From Intestinibacter sp964449895 (lineage in GTDB: Bacteria; Bacillota; Clostridia; Peptostreptococcales; Peptostreptococcaceae), in assembly GCA_964449895.1 (NCBI GenBank), contig CAYVBY010000014.1, forward strand, positions 1-59,783: DNA of 59,783 bases, given 5' to 3'. Below, piece after piece: positions 34,496-43,196 of the stretch. The notes beneath the pieces were generated by a model. The model had not been told where the DNA came from. It made no database searches and was given only the letters and a program-made list of their open reading frames with translations. Position 1 is the stretch's first letter. Each line of letters opens with the position of its first letter. Both the position numbers and the translations under genes were made by a program.

Positions 34496-35302
34496 TTAAT
34501 CCATTTCATCTATAAGTATTTGCATTGCCAAATTTGCCATATGATTTGCACATATTGAAACTCTAGGAGCCATAAGTCCATCTCCTTGTTTTGTCTCGTG
34601 CTCAAAATCACCACATATATAAAATTTTTCTCTAATTTTTCTAGTTTTTATATCATTTGAATCATAATACCCAGCCATACCAGAAGATGCAATTAAGTAT
34701 TTTTCCCTTAAATTTGTAAGAACATAATTGCATATCATAGCCTTATTTTCTGCACTATCAAATGCCTCGATTATTACATCATTTTCTTTTAAAAAATCCG
34801 CTTTGTCTTTAGTTATATACAAATCTATAGCATTCACCTTAACAAAAGGATTTATTTTTTCTAAAATACTTTTTAAAGCATATGATTTTTTCATTCCTAT
34901 ATTTTCGATGAAATATTGCTGTCTATTTAAATTTGATGGCTCTACCACATCATAATCAACCAAAGTGATTTCTCCTATACCTACTCTTGCAAGAGAAACT
35001 GCTATATTTGAACCAAGTCCTCCTAGTCCTAAAATAGCTACTTTTCCTCTTTTTAGTTTTTTATGTATTCTAGGTGTATGTCTAGCTATTAGTAATGCTT
35101 CAAGCTCTTCTTTTTTAGGAACTTTTCCTTTTTCTATTAATGAAATTCGGTCATTTTCTTTTAGTTTTTCATCTTCTTTTATAGGAAATCCATTTAAAAC
35201 TACTACATTACAGTTTTTATCAATTTCATCTCTAAGCTTATAAGCTGTCGTATTTTTATTAATTTCCATAGGATTTTCATTCAAGAAAATTTTCAAAATC
35301 AA
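34496..35302 (-). CDS. thiF: ThiS adenylyltransferase ThiF with N-terminal ThiS-like domain
   Basis: This E1-like enzyme adenylates the ThiS C-terminus for sulfur loading. Residues 1-65 form a ThiS-like beta-grasp domain without the terminal Gly-Gly, as in the clostridial ThiS-like/ThiF fusion type. Residues 85-268 hold the ATP-binding motif ILGLGGLGSNIA, the VDYDVVEPSNLNRQ loop and IEAFDSAENK. The usual CxxC zinc pairs are not evident. It starts at TTG 35302, overlapping the thiS stop by four bases right after a run of eight Gs, so translation is coupled to thiS. Confidence 0.9.
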   Translation of the reverse strand: MILKIFLNENPMEINKNTTAYKLRDEIDKNCNVVVLNGFPIKEDEKLKENDRISLIEKGKVPKKEELEALLIARHTPRIHKKLKRGKVAILGLGGLGSNIAVSLARVGIGEITLVDYDVVEPSNLNRQQYFIENIGMKKSYALKSILEKINPFVKVNAIDLYITKDKADFLKENDVIIEAFDSAENKAMICNYVLTNLREKYLIASSGMAGYYDSNDIKTRKIREKFYICGDFEHETKQGDGLMAPRVSICANHMANLAMQILIDEMD

Positions 35303-35493
35303 CCCCCCCCAACAAAACTTATAACTTCAATTACATCTTCATTTTTTAATAAATATGTGCTATAAACTTCATCGTCTACAATTTCCATATTTACTTCGAC
35401 TACCACCTTTTGAGGATTTAAATTGTATTTTTTTAAAATCTCCTCAATCGACATAGGCTCTGATAATTCAATGTTTTTACCATTTAATATCAT
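35299..35493 (-). CDS. thiS: Sulfur carrier protein ThiS
   Basis: This ubiquitin-like protein of 64 residues is thiocarboxylated on its C-terminal Gly. It begins MILNGKNIEL and ends ISFVGGG. Most ThiS proteins end in Gly-Gly; here three Gly are written by a run of eight Gs (35303-35310 as Cs on the plus strand) placed just before the stop. A slip in this run would change the essential tail. It is the first gene of the thiazole operon, with AGGAGGGG before ATG and an HMP-PP-type leader upstream. Confidence 0.93.
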   Translation of the reverse strand: MILNGKNIELSEPMSIEEILKKYNLNPQKVVVEVNMEIVDDEVYSTYLLKNEDVIEVISFVGGG

Positions 35494-35539
35494 AATTGCC
35501 CCTCCTTTATGTATGGTTTAAAAATTTGTTTTAGAAAAC

Positions 35540-35594
35540 AAAAAAAGCAGAAAATAAACCATACCCTAGGTGGTATGCCCCATTTTCTGCTTTT
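35540..35594 (-). ncRNA. thiS-motif (HMP-PP) riboswitch, terminator-embedded aptamer
   Basis: Between a strong promoter and thiS, the minus-strand leader folds into one hairpin that is itself a terminator. The outer stem AAAAGCAGAAAAT (from 35594) pairs with ATTTTCTGCTTTT (to 35543), then a T run follows. Inside lie GGGGCATACC and GGGTATGG around the loop ACCTA. A conserved-looking aptamer inside a terminator stem, directly before thiS in a clostridium, is the arrangement described for the HMP-PP riboswitch (thiS motif; Atilho, Breaker and colleagues, 2019). The TPP riboswitch consensus is absent. I identify the class from layout and partial memory of the consensus, not by a covariance search. 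Confidence 0.72.
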
Positions 35595-35606
35595 AAAGCT
35601 ACTTAA

Positions 35607-35635
35607 ATAGTAACACTGTTACCAATTAGTGTCAA
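35607..35635 (-). promoter_or_regulatory. Promoter of the thiamine operon
   Basis: TTGACA (35630-35635), 17 bases, TACTAT (35607-35612). It lies only 15 bases after the DUF1015 stop and places the transcript start just upstream of the terminator-like leader, making the leader part of the thi mRNA. Confidence 0.75.
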
Positions 35636-35649
35636 TATATTTAGATTTT

Positions 35650-36897
35650 TTAGTCAAGTTCATGTAAGAATAATCCACATCTTACTTTTGGCTCAAACCA
35701 AGTAGATTTTGCTGGCATAATTTTGTTGGCATCAGCAACTGCCATTAATTCTTCAAGTGCAGTTGGATACATAGCAAAAGCAACTTTCATATCAGTATTT
35801 ACTCTTTTTTCAAGTTCGTCTATACCTCTTATGCCTCCAACAAAATCTATTCTCTTATCTTTTCTAGGTTCTGTAATTCCTAAAATATCATCTATAACAT
35901 AGTCCTGTAAAATTGATATATCAAGTGATTTAACTTCATCAGAGTTATTGATTAATTCATCATTAAATTTAATCTTGTACCAATCTCCATCAAGAAACAT
36001 TCCAACACAACCTTTTTGTTCAGGTCTATATTGCTTTTTATTATCCATTTTTTGTATATCAAATTTTTGAGCTATTTTGTTTATAAAATCTTCTTTAGTA
36101 TTTCCATTTAAATCTTTGACTACTCTGTTATAGTCAAGAACTTCTAAGTTATCAGTTGGTGCTATCATAGCTATATAGTAGTTAAATTCTTCATCTCCTG
36201 TGTAGCTTGGATTTTCAAGTCTCTTTTGTTTTGCAACATTTACAGCTGATGCAGATCTATGATGTCCATCTGCTATATATAAATACGGAATTTGATCAAA
36301 CTCTGCCACAAGATTATCTATATCTTCTTTTTTGTCAATACGCCAGACAGTATGTAAAATTCCATCATCTGTCTCAAAATCGTAAATTGGAGCTTCATTT
36401 TCTACATAGAAATCTACTATTTTGTCTACTTTTTCTCTATTTCTGTAAGTTAGAAGAATTGTTCCTGTGTTTGCGTTGCAGTATTTTATATGATTAGTTC
36501 TATCTAATTCTTTATCTGGCTTAGTATACTCATGTATTTTTATAATTCCATTTATGCTATCATCTACAGATACACAGGCCACAAGACCTATTTGATTTCT
36601 TCCATCCATTACTTCTCTATAAATATAAATACATTCTTGTTCTTCTTTTATTAAAATATTATTGTTTCTAAAGTCATCTAAATTTTCTCTAGCTTTAAGA
36701 TAAACAGCTTCATCATGTTCATCTACAGTATCATCTAAATCTATTTCAGCTCTATCAATGTGTATAAATGAATATTTATTCTTTTGCCCCATTAATTTAG
36801 CTTCTTCTCTATTCATAACATCATAAGGTAATTCTGCTACCATATTTACATATTCTTTGTTTGGTCTAATTGCTTTAAAAGGTTTTATAACTGCCAT
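35650..36897 (-). CDS. DUF1015-family protein of the serine operon
   Basis: The 415-residue conserved protein of unknown reaction matches DUF1015: it begins IKPFKAIRPNKEYV, followed by ELPYDVMNREEA and FIHIDRAEIDL. A YIADGHHRSASAVNVAK motif (about residues 206-222) resembles the G-x-HR signature of ParB/Srx-fold enzymes such as free-serine kinase SerK. It follows serA by 45 bases and closes a serC-like/serA/DUF1015 unit that lacks serB, so a step in serine or phosphoserine metabolism is an attractive but unproven role. Confidence 0.85.
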   Translation of the reverse strand: MAVIKPFKAIRPNKEYVNMVAELPYDVMNREEAKLMGQKNKYSFIHIDRAEIDLDDTVDEHDEAVYLKARENLDDFRNNNILIKEEQECIYIYREVMDGRNQIGLVACVSVDDSINGIIKIHEYTKPDKELDRTNHIKYCNANTGTILLTYRNREKVDKIVDFYVENEAPIYDFETDDGILHTVWRIDKKEDIDNLVAEFDQIPYLYIADGHHRSASAVNVAKQKRLENPSYTGDEEFNYYIAMIAPTDNLEVLDYNRVVKDLNGNTKEDFINKIAQKFDIQKMDNKKQYRPEQKGCVGMFLDGDWYKIKFNDELINNSDEVKSLDISILQDYVIDDILGITEPRKDKRIDFVGGIRGIDELEKRVNTDMKVAFAMYPTALEELMAVADANKIMPAKSTWFEPKVRCGLFLHELD

Positions 36898-36942
36898 CTT
36901 GTTTTCTCCTCCAAAAATCTATTTCTAATGCTATTAATTATT

Positions 36943-37887
36943 TTATAATGCTACTTGTTGCTGATTAAGGCGAAAGTATTCAACTAACATCTCAACTATT
37001 TCTCTACTTATTCTATCTTGTGCTTCTACAGTTGATGCACCTATATGTGGAGTAGGAGATACCATTGGATGATTAACTAATTCTAAATTTATTTCAGGTT
37101 CTTTTTCGTATACGTCCATTGCTGCTGCTTCTATTTTTCCATTGTCTAATGCTTCTATTAAGTCTTGTTCATTAACTAAAGCACCTCTAGCGTTATTTAT
37201 GAAGTATACACCTTGTTTCATCATATCAAATTCTTTTTTAGTTATTAAATATCCATTTTCTTTTTCATAAGGTATATGAATAGTTAAGAAATCTGCATTT
37301 TTTAAAACTTCTTCAAAAGCACAGAATTTATATCTTGGATATCCTTCCATTTTTCCTAATATATCATAATATATTATTTTCATACCTAAAGCACTTGCCA
37401 TTTTAGCAACTTCTTTACCTATTCTACCTAAACCTATAATTCCTAAAGTTTTTCCAAAAACTTCTGTTCCTATATATTTTTTCTTATTCCATTCACCTTG
37501 TCTCATAGTTACGTTAGCTATGTTTACATATCTAGCTATTGTAAATAATTGACCTACTGTAAGTTCTGCTACAGATCTTGTACTTGCACATGGTGTATTC
37601 ATAACTTTTATACCTTTTTTAGTTGCATATTTAACAGCTATATTATCAAGTCCAACACCACTTCTTATTATTAATTTAAGTCTTGCATTTCCTTCTAAAG
37701 CTTTATCTATTATTTCTTTTGTTATTACGTTTTTAGAACGTATAACTAATGCGTCAACATCTTGGCACATTAATCCAAGTTCTTCACCATCATAAAATTG
37801 ATCTATTACATCAAATCCTAAATCTTTTAAATCTTGTATTTGTTCATTGTTCATTCCATCAGCTACTAATATTTTATACATTTTCAT
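36943..37887 (-). CDS. serA: D-3-phosphoglycerate dehydrogenase, short form
   Basis: First step of serine synthesis: 3-phosphoglycerate to 3-phosphohydroxypyruvate with NAD. The 314-residue protein has the 2-hydroxyacid dehydrogenase layout. The catalytic Arg is in IIRSGVGLDNI, the NAD motif is LGIIGLGRIGKEVA (about 147-160), the Glu is in DVYEKEPE, and the His is in TPHIGAST (about 281-288). It lacks the C-terminal ACT domain, so direct serine feedback inhibition is not expected. It lies between the aminotransferase and DUF1015 genes. Confidence 0.93.
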   Translation of the reverse strand: MKMYKILVADGMNNEQIQDLKDLGFDVIDQFYDGEELGLMCQDVDALVIRSKNVITKEIIDKALEGNARLKLIIRSGVGLDNIAVKYATKKGIKVMNTPCASTRSVAELTVGQLFTIARYVNIANVTMRQGEWNKKKYIGTEVFGKTLGIIGLGRIGKEVAKMASALGMKIIYYDILGKMEGYPRYKFCAFEEVLKNADFLTIHIPYEKENGYLITKKEFDMMKQGVYFINNARGALVNEQDLIEALDNGKIEAAAMDVYEKEPEINLELVNHPMVSPTPHIGASTVEAQDRISREIVEMLVEYFRLNQQQVAL

Positions 37888-37950
37888 ACCTCCAAAATCC
37901 CTTTTTTCGCTTTAATATCTAACAATCGTTAGTATCCTAACTATCTCGCT

Positions 37951-39021
37951 TTAAAATCCTAATATTTCATCTATGTTTTTAAGTAAATCTTTTATGTCAC
38001 TTTCTGTATAATCTCCCATATGAGAAATTCTAAAAGTCTTTTCTTTTAATTCTCCGTATCCATTTGCTATTAAATAGCCTCTTTCTTGTAATTTTTCATT
38101 TAATTTGGATACATCTATATTTTTATTATTTTTTACTACTGTTAAAGTGTTTGATAAGTGATTTTTATCTGTAAAGATTTCGAAGTGTTCCTCAGCCCAG
38201 CTTCTTACGATTTTAGCCATGTCTTCATGTCTTTTGAATCGGTTATCTAGACCTTCTTCTAAGATTTTTTCTAATTGATAATTTAAAGCGAACATATGTG
38301 AAAGGGATGGTGTAGAAGGATATTGATAATTTTTCTTTTTGATATACTCATATATTGATAGTAAATCAAAATAATAACCTCGATTTGGTACTTTCTCGGC
38401 TCTTTCTTTAGCCTTTTTTGAAAATGTACAAATTGCCATACCTGGTGGTAAGCCAATTGCTTTTTGAACTGATGTTATTAAGATATCTATTCCTATTTCA
38501 TCAACTGGAATTTTCATTCCTCCTGCTGAACTTACTGCATCTACACAGTAAACTATATCATCATATTTTTTTATTACCTGACCAATTTCTTTAATAGGAT
38601 TAGTTATTCCTGTAGAAGTCTCATTATGAGTTACAGCTACTAAATCATATTTACCAGTTCTCAGTACCTTATCAACCATTTCTGGTTCTATTGCCTGACC
38701 TAATTCAACTTTAAATAAATCAGCTGGAACACCATTTGTTGTACCTAGTTTGTGCCATCTATCTCCAAATGAACCACAGGAGAAAACAGCTGCTCTTCTT
38801 GATGTACAACATCGAATAGCTCCTTCCATTAAGCCAGTGCCGGAGGATGTTGATAATAATATTTCTTCGTTAGTGTAAAATAATTGTTTTAACTTTTTAG
38901 TTATACTTTCTTGTAAATTAGATGCATCTTTGCTTCTATGGCTAATAACTTGTGTTGCCATAAGTTCTAGAACATCTTCACTAACATCTATAGGTCCTGG
39001 TATAAATAATTTCTTACTCAC
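37951..39021 (-). CDS. Class V aminotransferase acting as phosphoserine aminotransferase
   Basis: This PLP enzyme of about 356 residues belongs to the alanine-glyoxylate aminotransferase group (SGAT/AGAT type): LFIPGPIDVSEDVLELMATQVISHRS, SSSGTGLMEGAIR, VTHNETSTGI, CVDAVSSAGG and the PLP lysine in TSVQKAIGLPPG. Next to serA it most likely converts phosphohydroxypyruvate to phosphoserine in place of classical SerC. GTG 39021 is chosen because AAAGGAGG lies eight bases upstream; the longer reading to 39066 has no ribosome site. Glyoxylate transamination remains possible. Confidence 0.88.
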   Translation of the reverse strand: MSKKLFIPGPIDVSEDVLELMATQVISHRSKDASNLQESITKKLKQLFYTNEEILLSTSSGTGLMEGAIRCCTSRRAAVFSCGSFGDRWHKLGTTNGVPADLFKVELGQAIEPEMVDKVLRTGKYDLVAVTHNETSTGITNPIKEIGQVIKKYDDIVYCVDAVSSAGGMKIPVDEIGIDILITSVQKAIGLPPGMAICTFSKKAKERAEKVPNRGYYFDLLSIYEYIKKKNYQYPSTPSLSHMFALNYQLEKILEEGLDNRFKRHEDMAKIVRSWAEEHFEIFTDKNHLSNTLTVVKNNKNIDVSKLNEKLQERGYLIANGYGELKEKTFRISHMGDYTESDIKDLLKNIDEILGF

Positions 39022-39092
39022 AATAAGCCTCCTTTCAAATAAAATTAGTTTTCTAATAATTATCAAATTAATAATAATTTGTATTAATATTT

Positions 39093-39121
39093 ATAATATT
39101 TTGTTTTTATCTATTTGTCAA
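39093..39121 (-). promoter_or_regulatory. Promoter of the serine operon
   Basis: TTGACA (39116-39121), 17 bases, TATTAT (39093-39098), about 70 bases before the aminotransferase GTG. No T-box or attenuator hairpin is visible in the short leader. Confidence 0.7.
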
Positions 39122-39491
39122 TAAAAATTTGAATTTATTTTATAAAATTTTTTTAATATTATGTATTTTTACAAACATTTTACATAAATTTATATTTTTT
39201 ATATGGTATTTCAAAAATTTTTTATCTATATTTTATTATTTTATTTCGATAATATTTTAGATTGAACTTTGATATTTATAATTATTAACTCTTTTTTATA
39301 ATTTATTCATCTATTCTTTAAATAATTAAATTATATTATTTTATAAGTGATATAATTTTATATTATAGAAATTATATTTATATACATTTTTTATGAATAA
39401 AATTTGCTAAATTATATAAAAAAATATAGTTTACTATTTTTAAATTTTTCACATCAATATAACTATACACATAAATAAAGGAGATAAAATT
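39122..39491. other. AT-rich divergent intergenic region, no gene seen
   Basis: The spacer between the serine operon promoter and the thioesterase gene is extremely AT-rich, with no ORF carrying a ribosome site, no clear hairpin and no repeat beyond low complexity. It probably holds the thioesterase promoter, which I cannot place with confidence. Confidence 0.5.
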
Positions 39492-40004
39492 ATGAAATAT
39501 AAAGTACTAAAAAAACAAAATAGCTCTAAAAGCTGTCTTGTATGTGGAATTGGAAATGAACTTGGACTTAAAGCTCGTTTTTATCAATTAGAAAATGGTG
39601 AATTGGTATCTATTTTTAATTCTAAGGAGTTTCATCAAAGCTATCCAGGTAGAGTTCACGGAGGTATCTCTGCTGCTATTTTAGATGAAACTATTGGAAG
39701 GGCTATAAGTATAAGCGATGAAACTATTTGGGGCGTTACTGGAGCTTTAGAAATAAAATATAAAAAGCCAGTTCCTATAGACTGCGATATTATTACTGTT
39801 GCAAGAATTACTAGAGATACTAGAAAATTATTTGAAGGTACAGGTGAAATAATTCTTCCAAATGGAGAAATTGCCGTAACTGCATCAGGCAAATATGTTA
39901 AAATGCCTATAGACAAAATAGCTGATGAAGTTGATATGAAAGAAGAATGGCTTGATATTCCAGATGATGATCCTATTCAGTACATAGAAATACCTGGAAG
40001 ATAA
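39492..40004 (+). CDS. PaaI-like hotdog-fold thioesterase
   Basis: The 170-residue protein has the 4HBT/PaaI hotdog fold: GRVHGGISAAILDETIGRA (about 54-72) contains the HGG and catalytic acidic residue, and TGALEIKYKKPVP is the next strand. It would hydrolyse a thioester, usually acyl- or aryl-CoA. An N-terminal CLVCGIGNELGLK segment with two Cys and an acidic C-terminus flank the domain. The ribosome site AAAGGAG precedes ATG 39492. It is monocistronic with a strong terminator after it; substrate unknown. Confidence 0.85.
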   Translation: MKYKVLKKQNSSKSCLVCGIGNELGLKARFYQLENGELVSIFNSKEFHQSYPGRVHGGISAAILDETIGRAISISDETIWGVTGALEIKYKKPVPIDCDIITVARITRDTRKLFEGTGEIILPNGEIAVTASGKYVKMPIDKIADEVDMKEEWLDIPDDDPIQYIEIPGR

Positions 40005-40016
40005 GAATATTAATGC

Positions 40017-40066
40017 AAAAGCTAGTTAGATTACCCGTTATATCGAGTAAATCTAACTAGCTTTTT
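40017..40066. terminator. Bidirectional terminator between thioesterase and ftsH
   Basis: Arms AAAGCTAGTTAGATTAC and its near-exact complement, loop of about 12, T and A runs at the two sides. It ends both convergent genes. Confidence 0.88.
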
Positions 40067-40071
40067 ATATT

Positions 40072-42042
40072 TTATAGGTCATTGTCTTTTTTAAGGTTTA
40101 AGTTCTCTCCTGTAGTTTCAAATTTACTACCTTCAATAACTTTTTCATCTTTGTCTAAAACTATGGCTTTGTCTGCTTTTATTACTTCTACTTCCTCTTC
40201 ATCTTTAGGTTCTTCTCTATTTAAAATTTCCATAAATTCATCACCTGTTATAGTTTCCTTTTCAAGTAAGAATTTAGATAATTCGTGAAGTTTATCTTCA
40301 TTTTCCTTAAGTATATTCATAGCCTTTTTATGTGCTGATTTTATCATATTTAAAACTTCTTCGTCTATTTTAGTTGAAGTATCTGGTGAACAAGTAAGAG
40401 ATGCATCTCCTCCTAAATATTGATTAGTTACAGTTTCGAGTGCCATCATATCAAAATCTTCACTCATACCATATCTAGTTACCATAGCTCTAGCTATTTT
40501 AGTAGCCTGTTCTATATCATTTGATGCTCCTGTTGTAAATGATCCAAATATTAGCTCTTCAGCTGCTCGTCCACCTGTAAATGTAGCTATTTTGTTGAAA
40601 GCTTCTTCTCTAGTCATAAGCACTTTTTCACCTTCATCAATTTGCATAGTATATCCAAGTGCACCCGAAGTACGTGGTATTATAGTTATTTTGTGAACTG
40701 GAGCTGACTCAGTTTGTTTGGCTGCTACAAGTGCATGACCAATTTCATGGTAAGCTATTATTTCTTTTTCTCTTTGAGATATAACTGCTCCCTTTCTTTG
40801 GTATCCAGCTATTACAACTTCAACACTTTCTTCTAAATCTTCTTGTAAAACTTCTTTTCTTCCCATTTTAACTGCCCTTAAAGCACCTTCATTTATTATG
40901 TTTGCAAGTTCTGCACCACTAGCACCTGCAGTTGCTCGAGCAATTTCATTGTAATCTATGTCTTTACCCATATGTACTCCTATAGAGTGAACTTTTAGGA
41001 TAGCTTCACGTCCAGCCAAATCTGGAAGTTCAACAGGTATTCTTCTATCAAAACGACCTGGTCTAAGTAGAGCCTTATCAAGGGAATCTGGTCTATTTGT
41101 AGCTGCAAGTATTACAACACCCTTTTTACCGTCAAATCCATCCATTTCAGTAAGAAGTTGGTTTAGAGTTTGTTCTCTCTCGTCATTACCTCCTGGAAGA
41201 CCTGTATCTCTTTTTTTGCCTATTGTATCTATTTCGTCTATAAAAACTATACATGGAGCTTTTTCATTTGCTTGCTTAAATAAATCTCTAACTTTAGCAG
41301 CACCCATACCTACGAACATTTCAACAAATTCAGATCCTGAAATTGAGAAAAATGGTACTTTAGCTTCTCCTGCAACTGCTTTAGCAAGTAAAGTTTTACC
41401 AGTTCCTGGAGGTCCCACAAGTAGTGCTCCTTTTGGCATTATAGCACCTATTTCTTCGTATTTTTTAGGGTTATGAAGAAAATCTACTATCTCAGTAAGG
41501 GCTTCTTTTGCTTCATCTTGTCCTGCCACATCATCAAAAGTCTTTCCTGTTTGTGCCTCTACATAAACTTTGGCGTTGCTTTTACCAAATTGCATAGCAT
41601 TTGCTCCGCCACCTATTTTTTTGCTCATAGACTTCATAAGCCAATTTCCTATAAATAAAAATATTGCAAGTGGCAATACCCAGTTTAGTACGAAACTAAT
41701 TATCCATGAATTTTGATTTTCTACTTCCTTTGAAAATTCTACATCATTATCATGTAGTACTTGTACTAAATTATCATTTTCAACATAACCTGTATAATAA
41801 GCCTTTTTTTGATTATTTTCATCATTTGTTTTTAATGTGTATACAATCTGTTGATCATCCATTTTTACATTTTTTACTTTTCCCTCTTCAACTTGAGTTA
41901 AAAATGTACTATAGTCAACTTCCTCGTAAGTACGAGAGTTTATATTAGGGAAAAATAAACTATTTAGCATAGTAACAAATATCAAGATTAAAAAAAAGTT
42001 AAAAAAATTAAAATGTCTCGGTTTATTTTTTTCTTCTTTCAT
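40072..42042 (-). CDS. ftsH: ATP-dependent zinc metalloprotease FtsH
   Basis: This membrane-anchored AAA+ protease degrades misfolded membrane proteins and regulators. The 656 residues have two N-terminal membrane helices (about 12-28 and 108-128) around a small outer domain. The AAA module has GPPGTGKT (about 205-212), FIDEIDTIG and LLRPGRFDRR with the SRH region. The zinc site is HEIGH (about 430-434), with a later metal-binding Asp in TGASNDIEQAT. The C-terminus is acidic and variable. The gene is monocistronic between terminators and faces a divergent CPBP protease gene. Confidence 0.96.
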   Translation of the reverse strand: MKEEKNKPRHFNFFNFFLILIFVTMLNSLFFPNINSRTYEEVDYSTFLTQVEEGKVKNVKMDDQQIVYTLKTNDENNQKKAYYTGYVENDNLVQVLHDNDVEFSKEVENQNSWIISFVLNWVLPLAIFLFIGNWLMKSMSKKIGGGANAMQFGKSNAKVYVEAQTGKTFDDVAGQDEAKEALTEIVDFLHNPKKYEEIGAIMPKGALLVGPPGTGKTLLAKAVAGEAKVPFFSISGSEFVEMFVGMGAAKVRDLFKQANEKAPCIVFIDEIDTIGKKRDTGLPGGNDEREQTLNQLLTEMDGFDGKKGVVILAATNRPDSLDKALLRPGRFDRRIPVELPDLAGREAILKVHSIGVHMGKDIDYNEIARATAGASGAELANIINEGALRAVKMGRKEVLQEDLEESVEVVIAGYQRKGAVISQREKEIIAYHEIGHALVAAKQTESAPVHKITIIPRTSGALGYTMQIDEGEKVLMTREEAFNKIATFTGGRAAEELIFGSFTTGASNDIEQATKIARAMVTRYGMSEDFDMMALETVTNQYLGGDASLTCSPDTSTKIDEEVLNMIKSAHKKAMNILKENEDKLHELSKFLLEKETITGDEFMEILNREEPKDEEEVEVIKADKAIVLDKDEKVIEGSKFETTGENLNLKKDNDL

Positions 42043-42265
42043 ATGAACTCCTTTTGTCTAATATTTTTTATTTTATATAATTTTACAATATATATATTTT
42101 AATATATTGCATATAGAAATAATTATAATTTTATACTTTTAAAAATCAATATAAATTTTATACTATCACAATACTATAAATGTATTAATTGAATATGTAT
42201 TTTTTAATTTTTCTAAGAATATTTTGACCATTATCTTAATTTATTATGTTAAAGGAGGTGTTTTT

Positions 42266-43126
42266 TTGCTTAATAAAAAAGAAATTTTTAATGATGTTAA
42301 AATAATTCCTGCTATTACAGCTTATATTTTAATAAACTTTGTAGTAGTTTTTATATCTTTATTTATAGACTACAATATATTTAATAAAAACTTTGAGTTG
42401 CTACAATTAATAATAGATATTTTATTTTTTATATTTCTTTTACATAGCTTTGATGTTAGAATTTATAAATTGCTAGATTTAATAAAAGACTTTATTTTAA
42501 AGTTTAATATAAAAGAAATAGTATGTGTCGTTTTTACACAATTATGTCTATCTACAGGGACTACATTTTTAATTTTAGGTGTATTATGTTTAGTAAGTGT
42601 AGATACTGCAAATTCACTTCTAAATGAACCTTCTCAAGTAATAAATAATACTATTTTTTCCTTCATAGTTACAGTTATAGGAGCCCCTTTAATTGAAGAG
42701 TTACTATTTAGATCTATTTGTTTTAAAAGGCTATCTAAAATATTCAATGTATATATTGGAATGATTGTATCTTCTGTATTTTTTGGAATACTACATTTAG
42801 AGCTGGCAATTTTAGGTGCTATTGTATTTGGTATAGCAAACTGTATTTTATATTTAAAATATAAAAATATACTTATACCTATTTCTGTACACTTTTTTAA
42901 TAATTTAATCGCAACTTTGCCTTCTATATTTTCAAGTTCTACTTCTAAATCAAAAGTGGAAATTTTAAATAGTGGAGATGGTTTTTCTTATATAATTATT
43001 GGACTTATAGGATTTTTGATAGGATTAACACTTTTTATAATATTTATTATAAAAAACAGAGAATATATCTATGAAGATGCATTTGATGATAATACTTATA
43101 AATTTTCAAAAAATCTTCTTGATTAA
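42266..43126 (+). CDS. CPBP-family intramembrane glutamic protease
   Basis: The 286-residue membrane protein has about eight hydrophobic helices and the CPBP (Abi/CaaX-like) motifs: EELLFRSICF (EExxxR; about 151-160), FFGILHLELA (FxxxH) and HFFNNLIA (HxxxN). Members cleave substrates in the membrane, and some modify bacteriocin or competence peptides. TTG 42266 is chosen because AAAGGAGGTG lies a few bases upstream; a longer frame from 42224 lacks a site. No peptide gene is seen beside it. It ends at the hairpin at 43145. Confidence 0.88.
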   Translation: MLNKKEIFNDVKIIPAITAYILINFVVVFISLFIDYNIFNKNFELLQLIIDILFFIFLLHSFDVRIYKLLDLIKDFILKFNIKEIVCVVFTQLCLSTGTTFLILGVLCLVSVDTANSLLNEPSQVINNTIFSFIVTVIGAPLIEELLFRSICFKRLSKIFNVYIGMIVSSVFFGILHLELAILGAIVFGIANCILYLKYKNILIPISVHFFNNLIATLPSIFSSSTSKSKVEILNSGDGFSYIIIGLIGFLIGLTLFIIFIIKNREYIYEDAFDDNTYKFSKNLLD

Positions 43127-43144
43127 TTATATGTACTAAAAATT

Positions 43145-43186
43145 AAGGGGCATCTCAAATTTTATTTTGTGATAGCCCCTTTTTAT
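43145..43186. terminator. Terminator between CPBP gene and the pseudokinase
   Basis: AAGGGGC(ATC) pairs with (GAT)AGCCCCTT across a roughly 17-base loop, followed by TTTTTA. It lies between convergent genes and can serve the TerY-like operon from the other side. Confidence 0.75.
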
Positions 43187-43196
43187 TAAATATTTA

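Noticed and set aside
35500..35640. TPP riboswitch before thiS
   Set aside because: The conserved CUGAGA and ACCUGA-type TPP motifs are missing; the terminator-embedded hairpin fits the HMP-PP class better.
39022..39491. Serine T-box or attenuator leader of the serine operon
   Set aside because: The promoter is close to the gene and no T-box consensus or terminator hairpin is visible.
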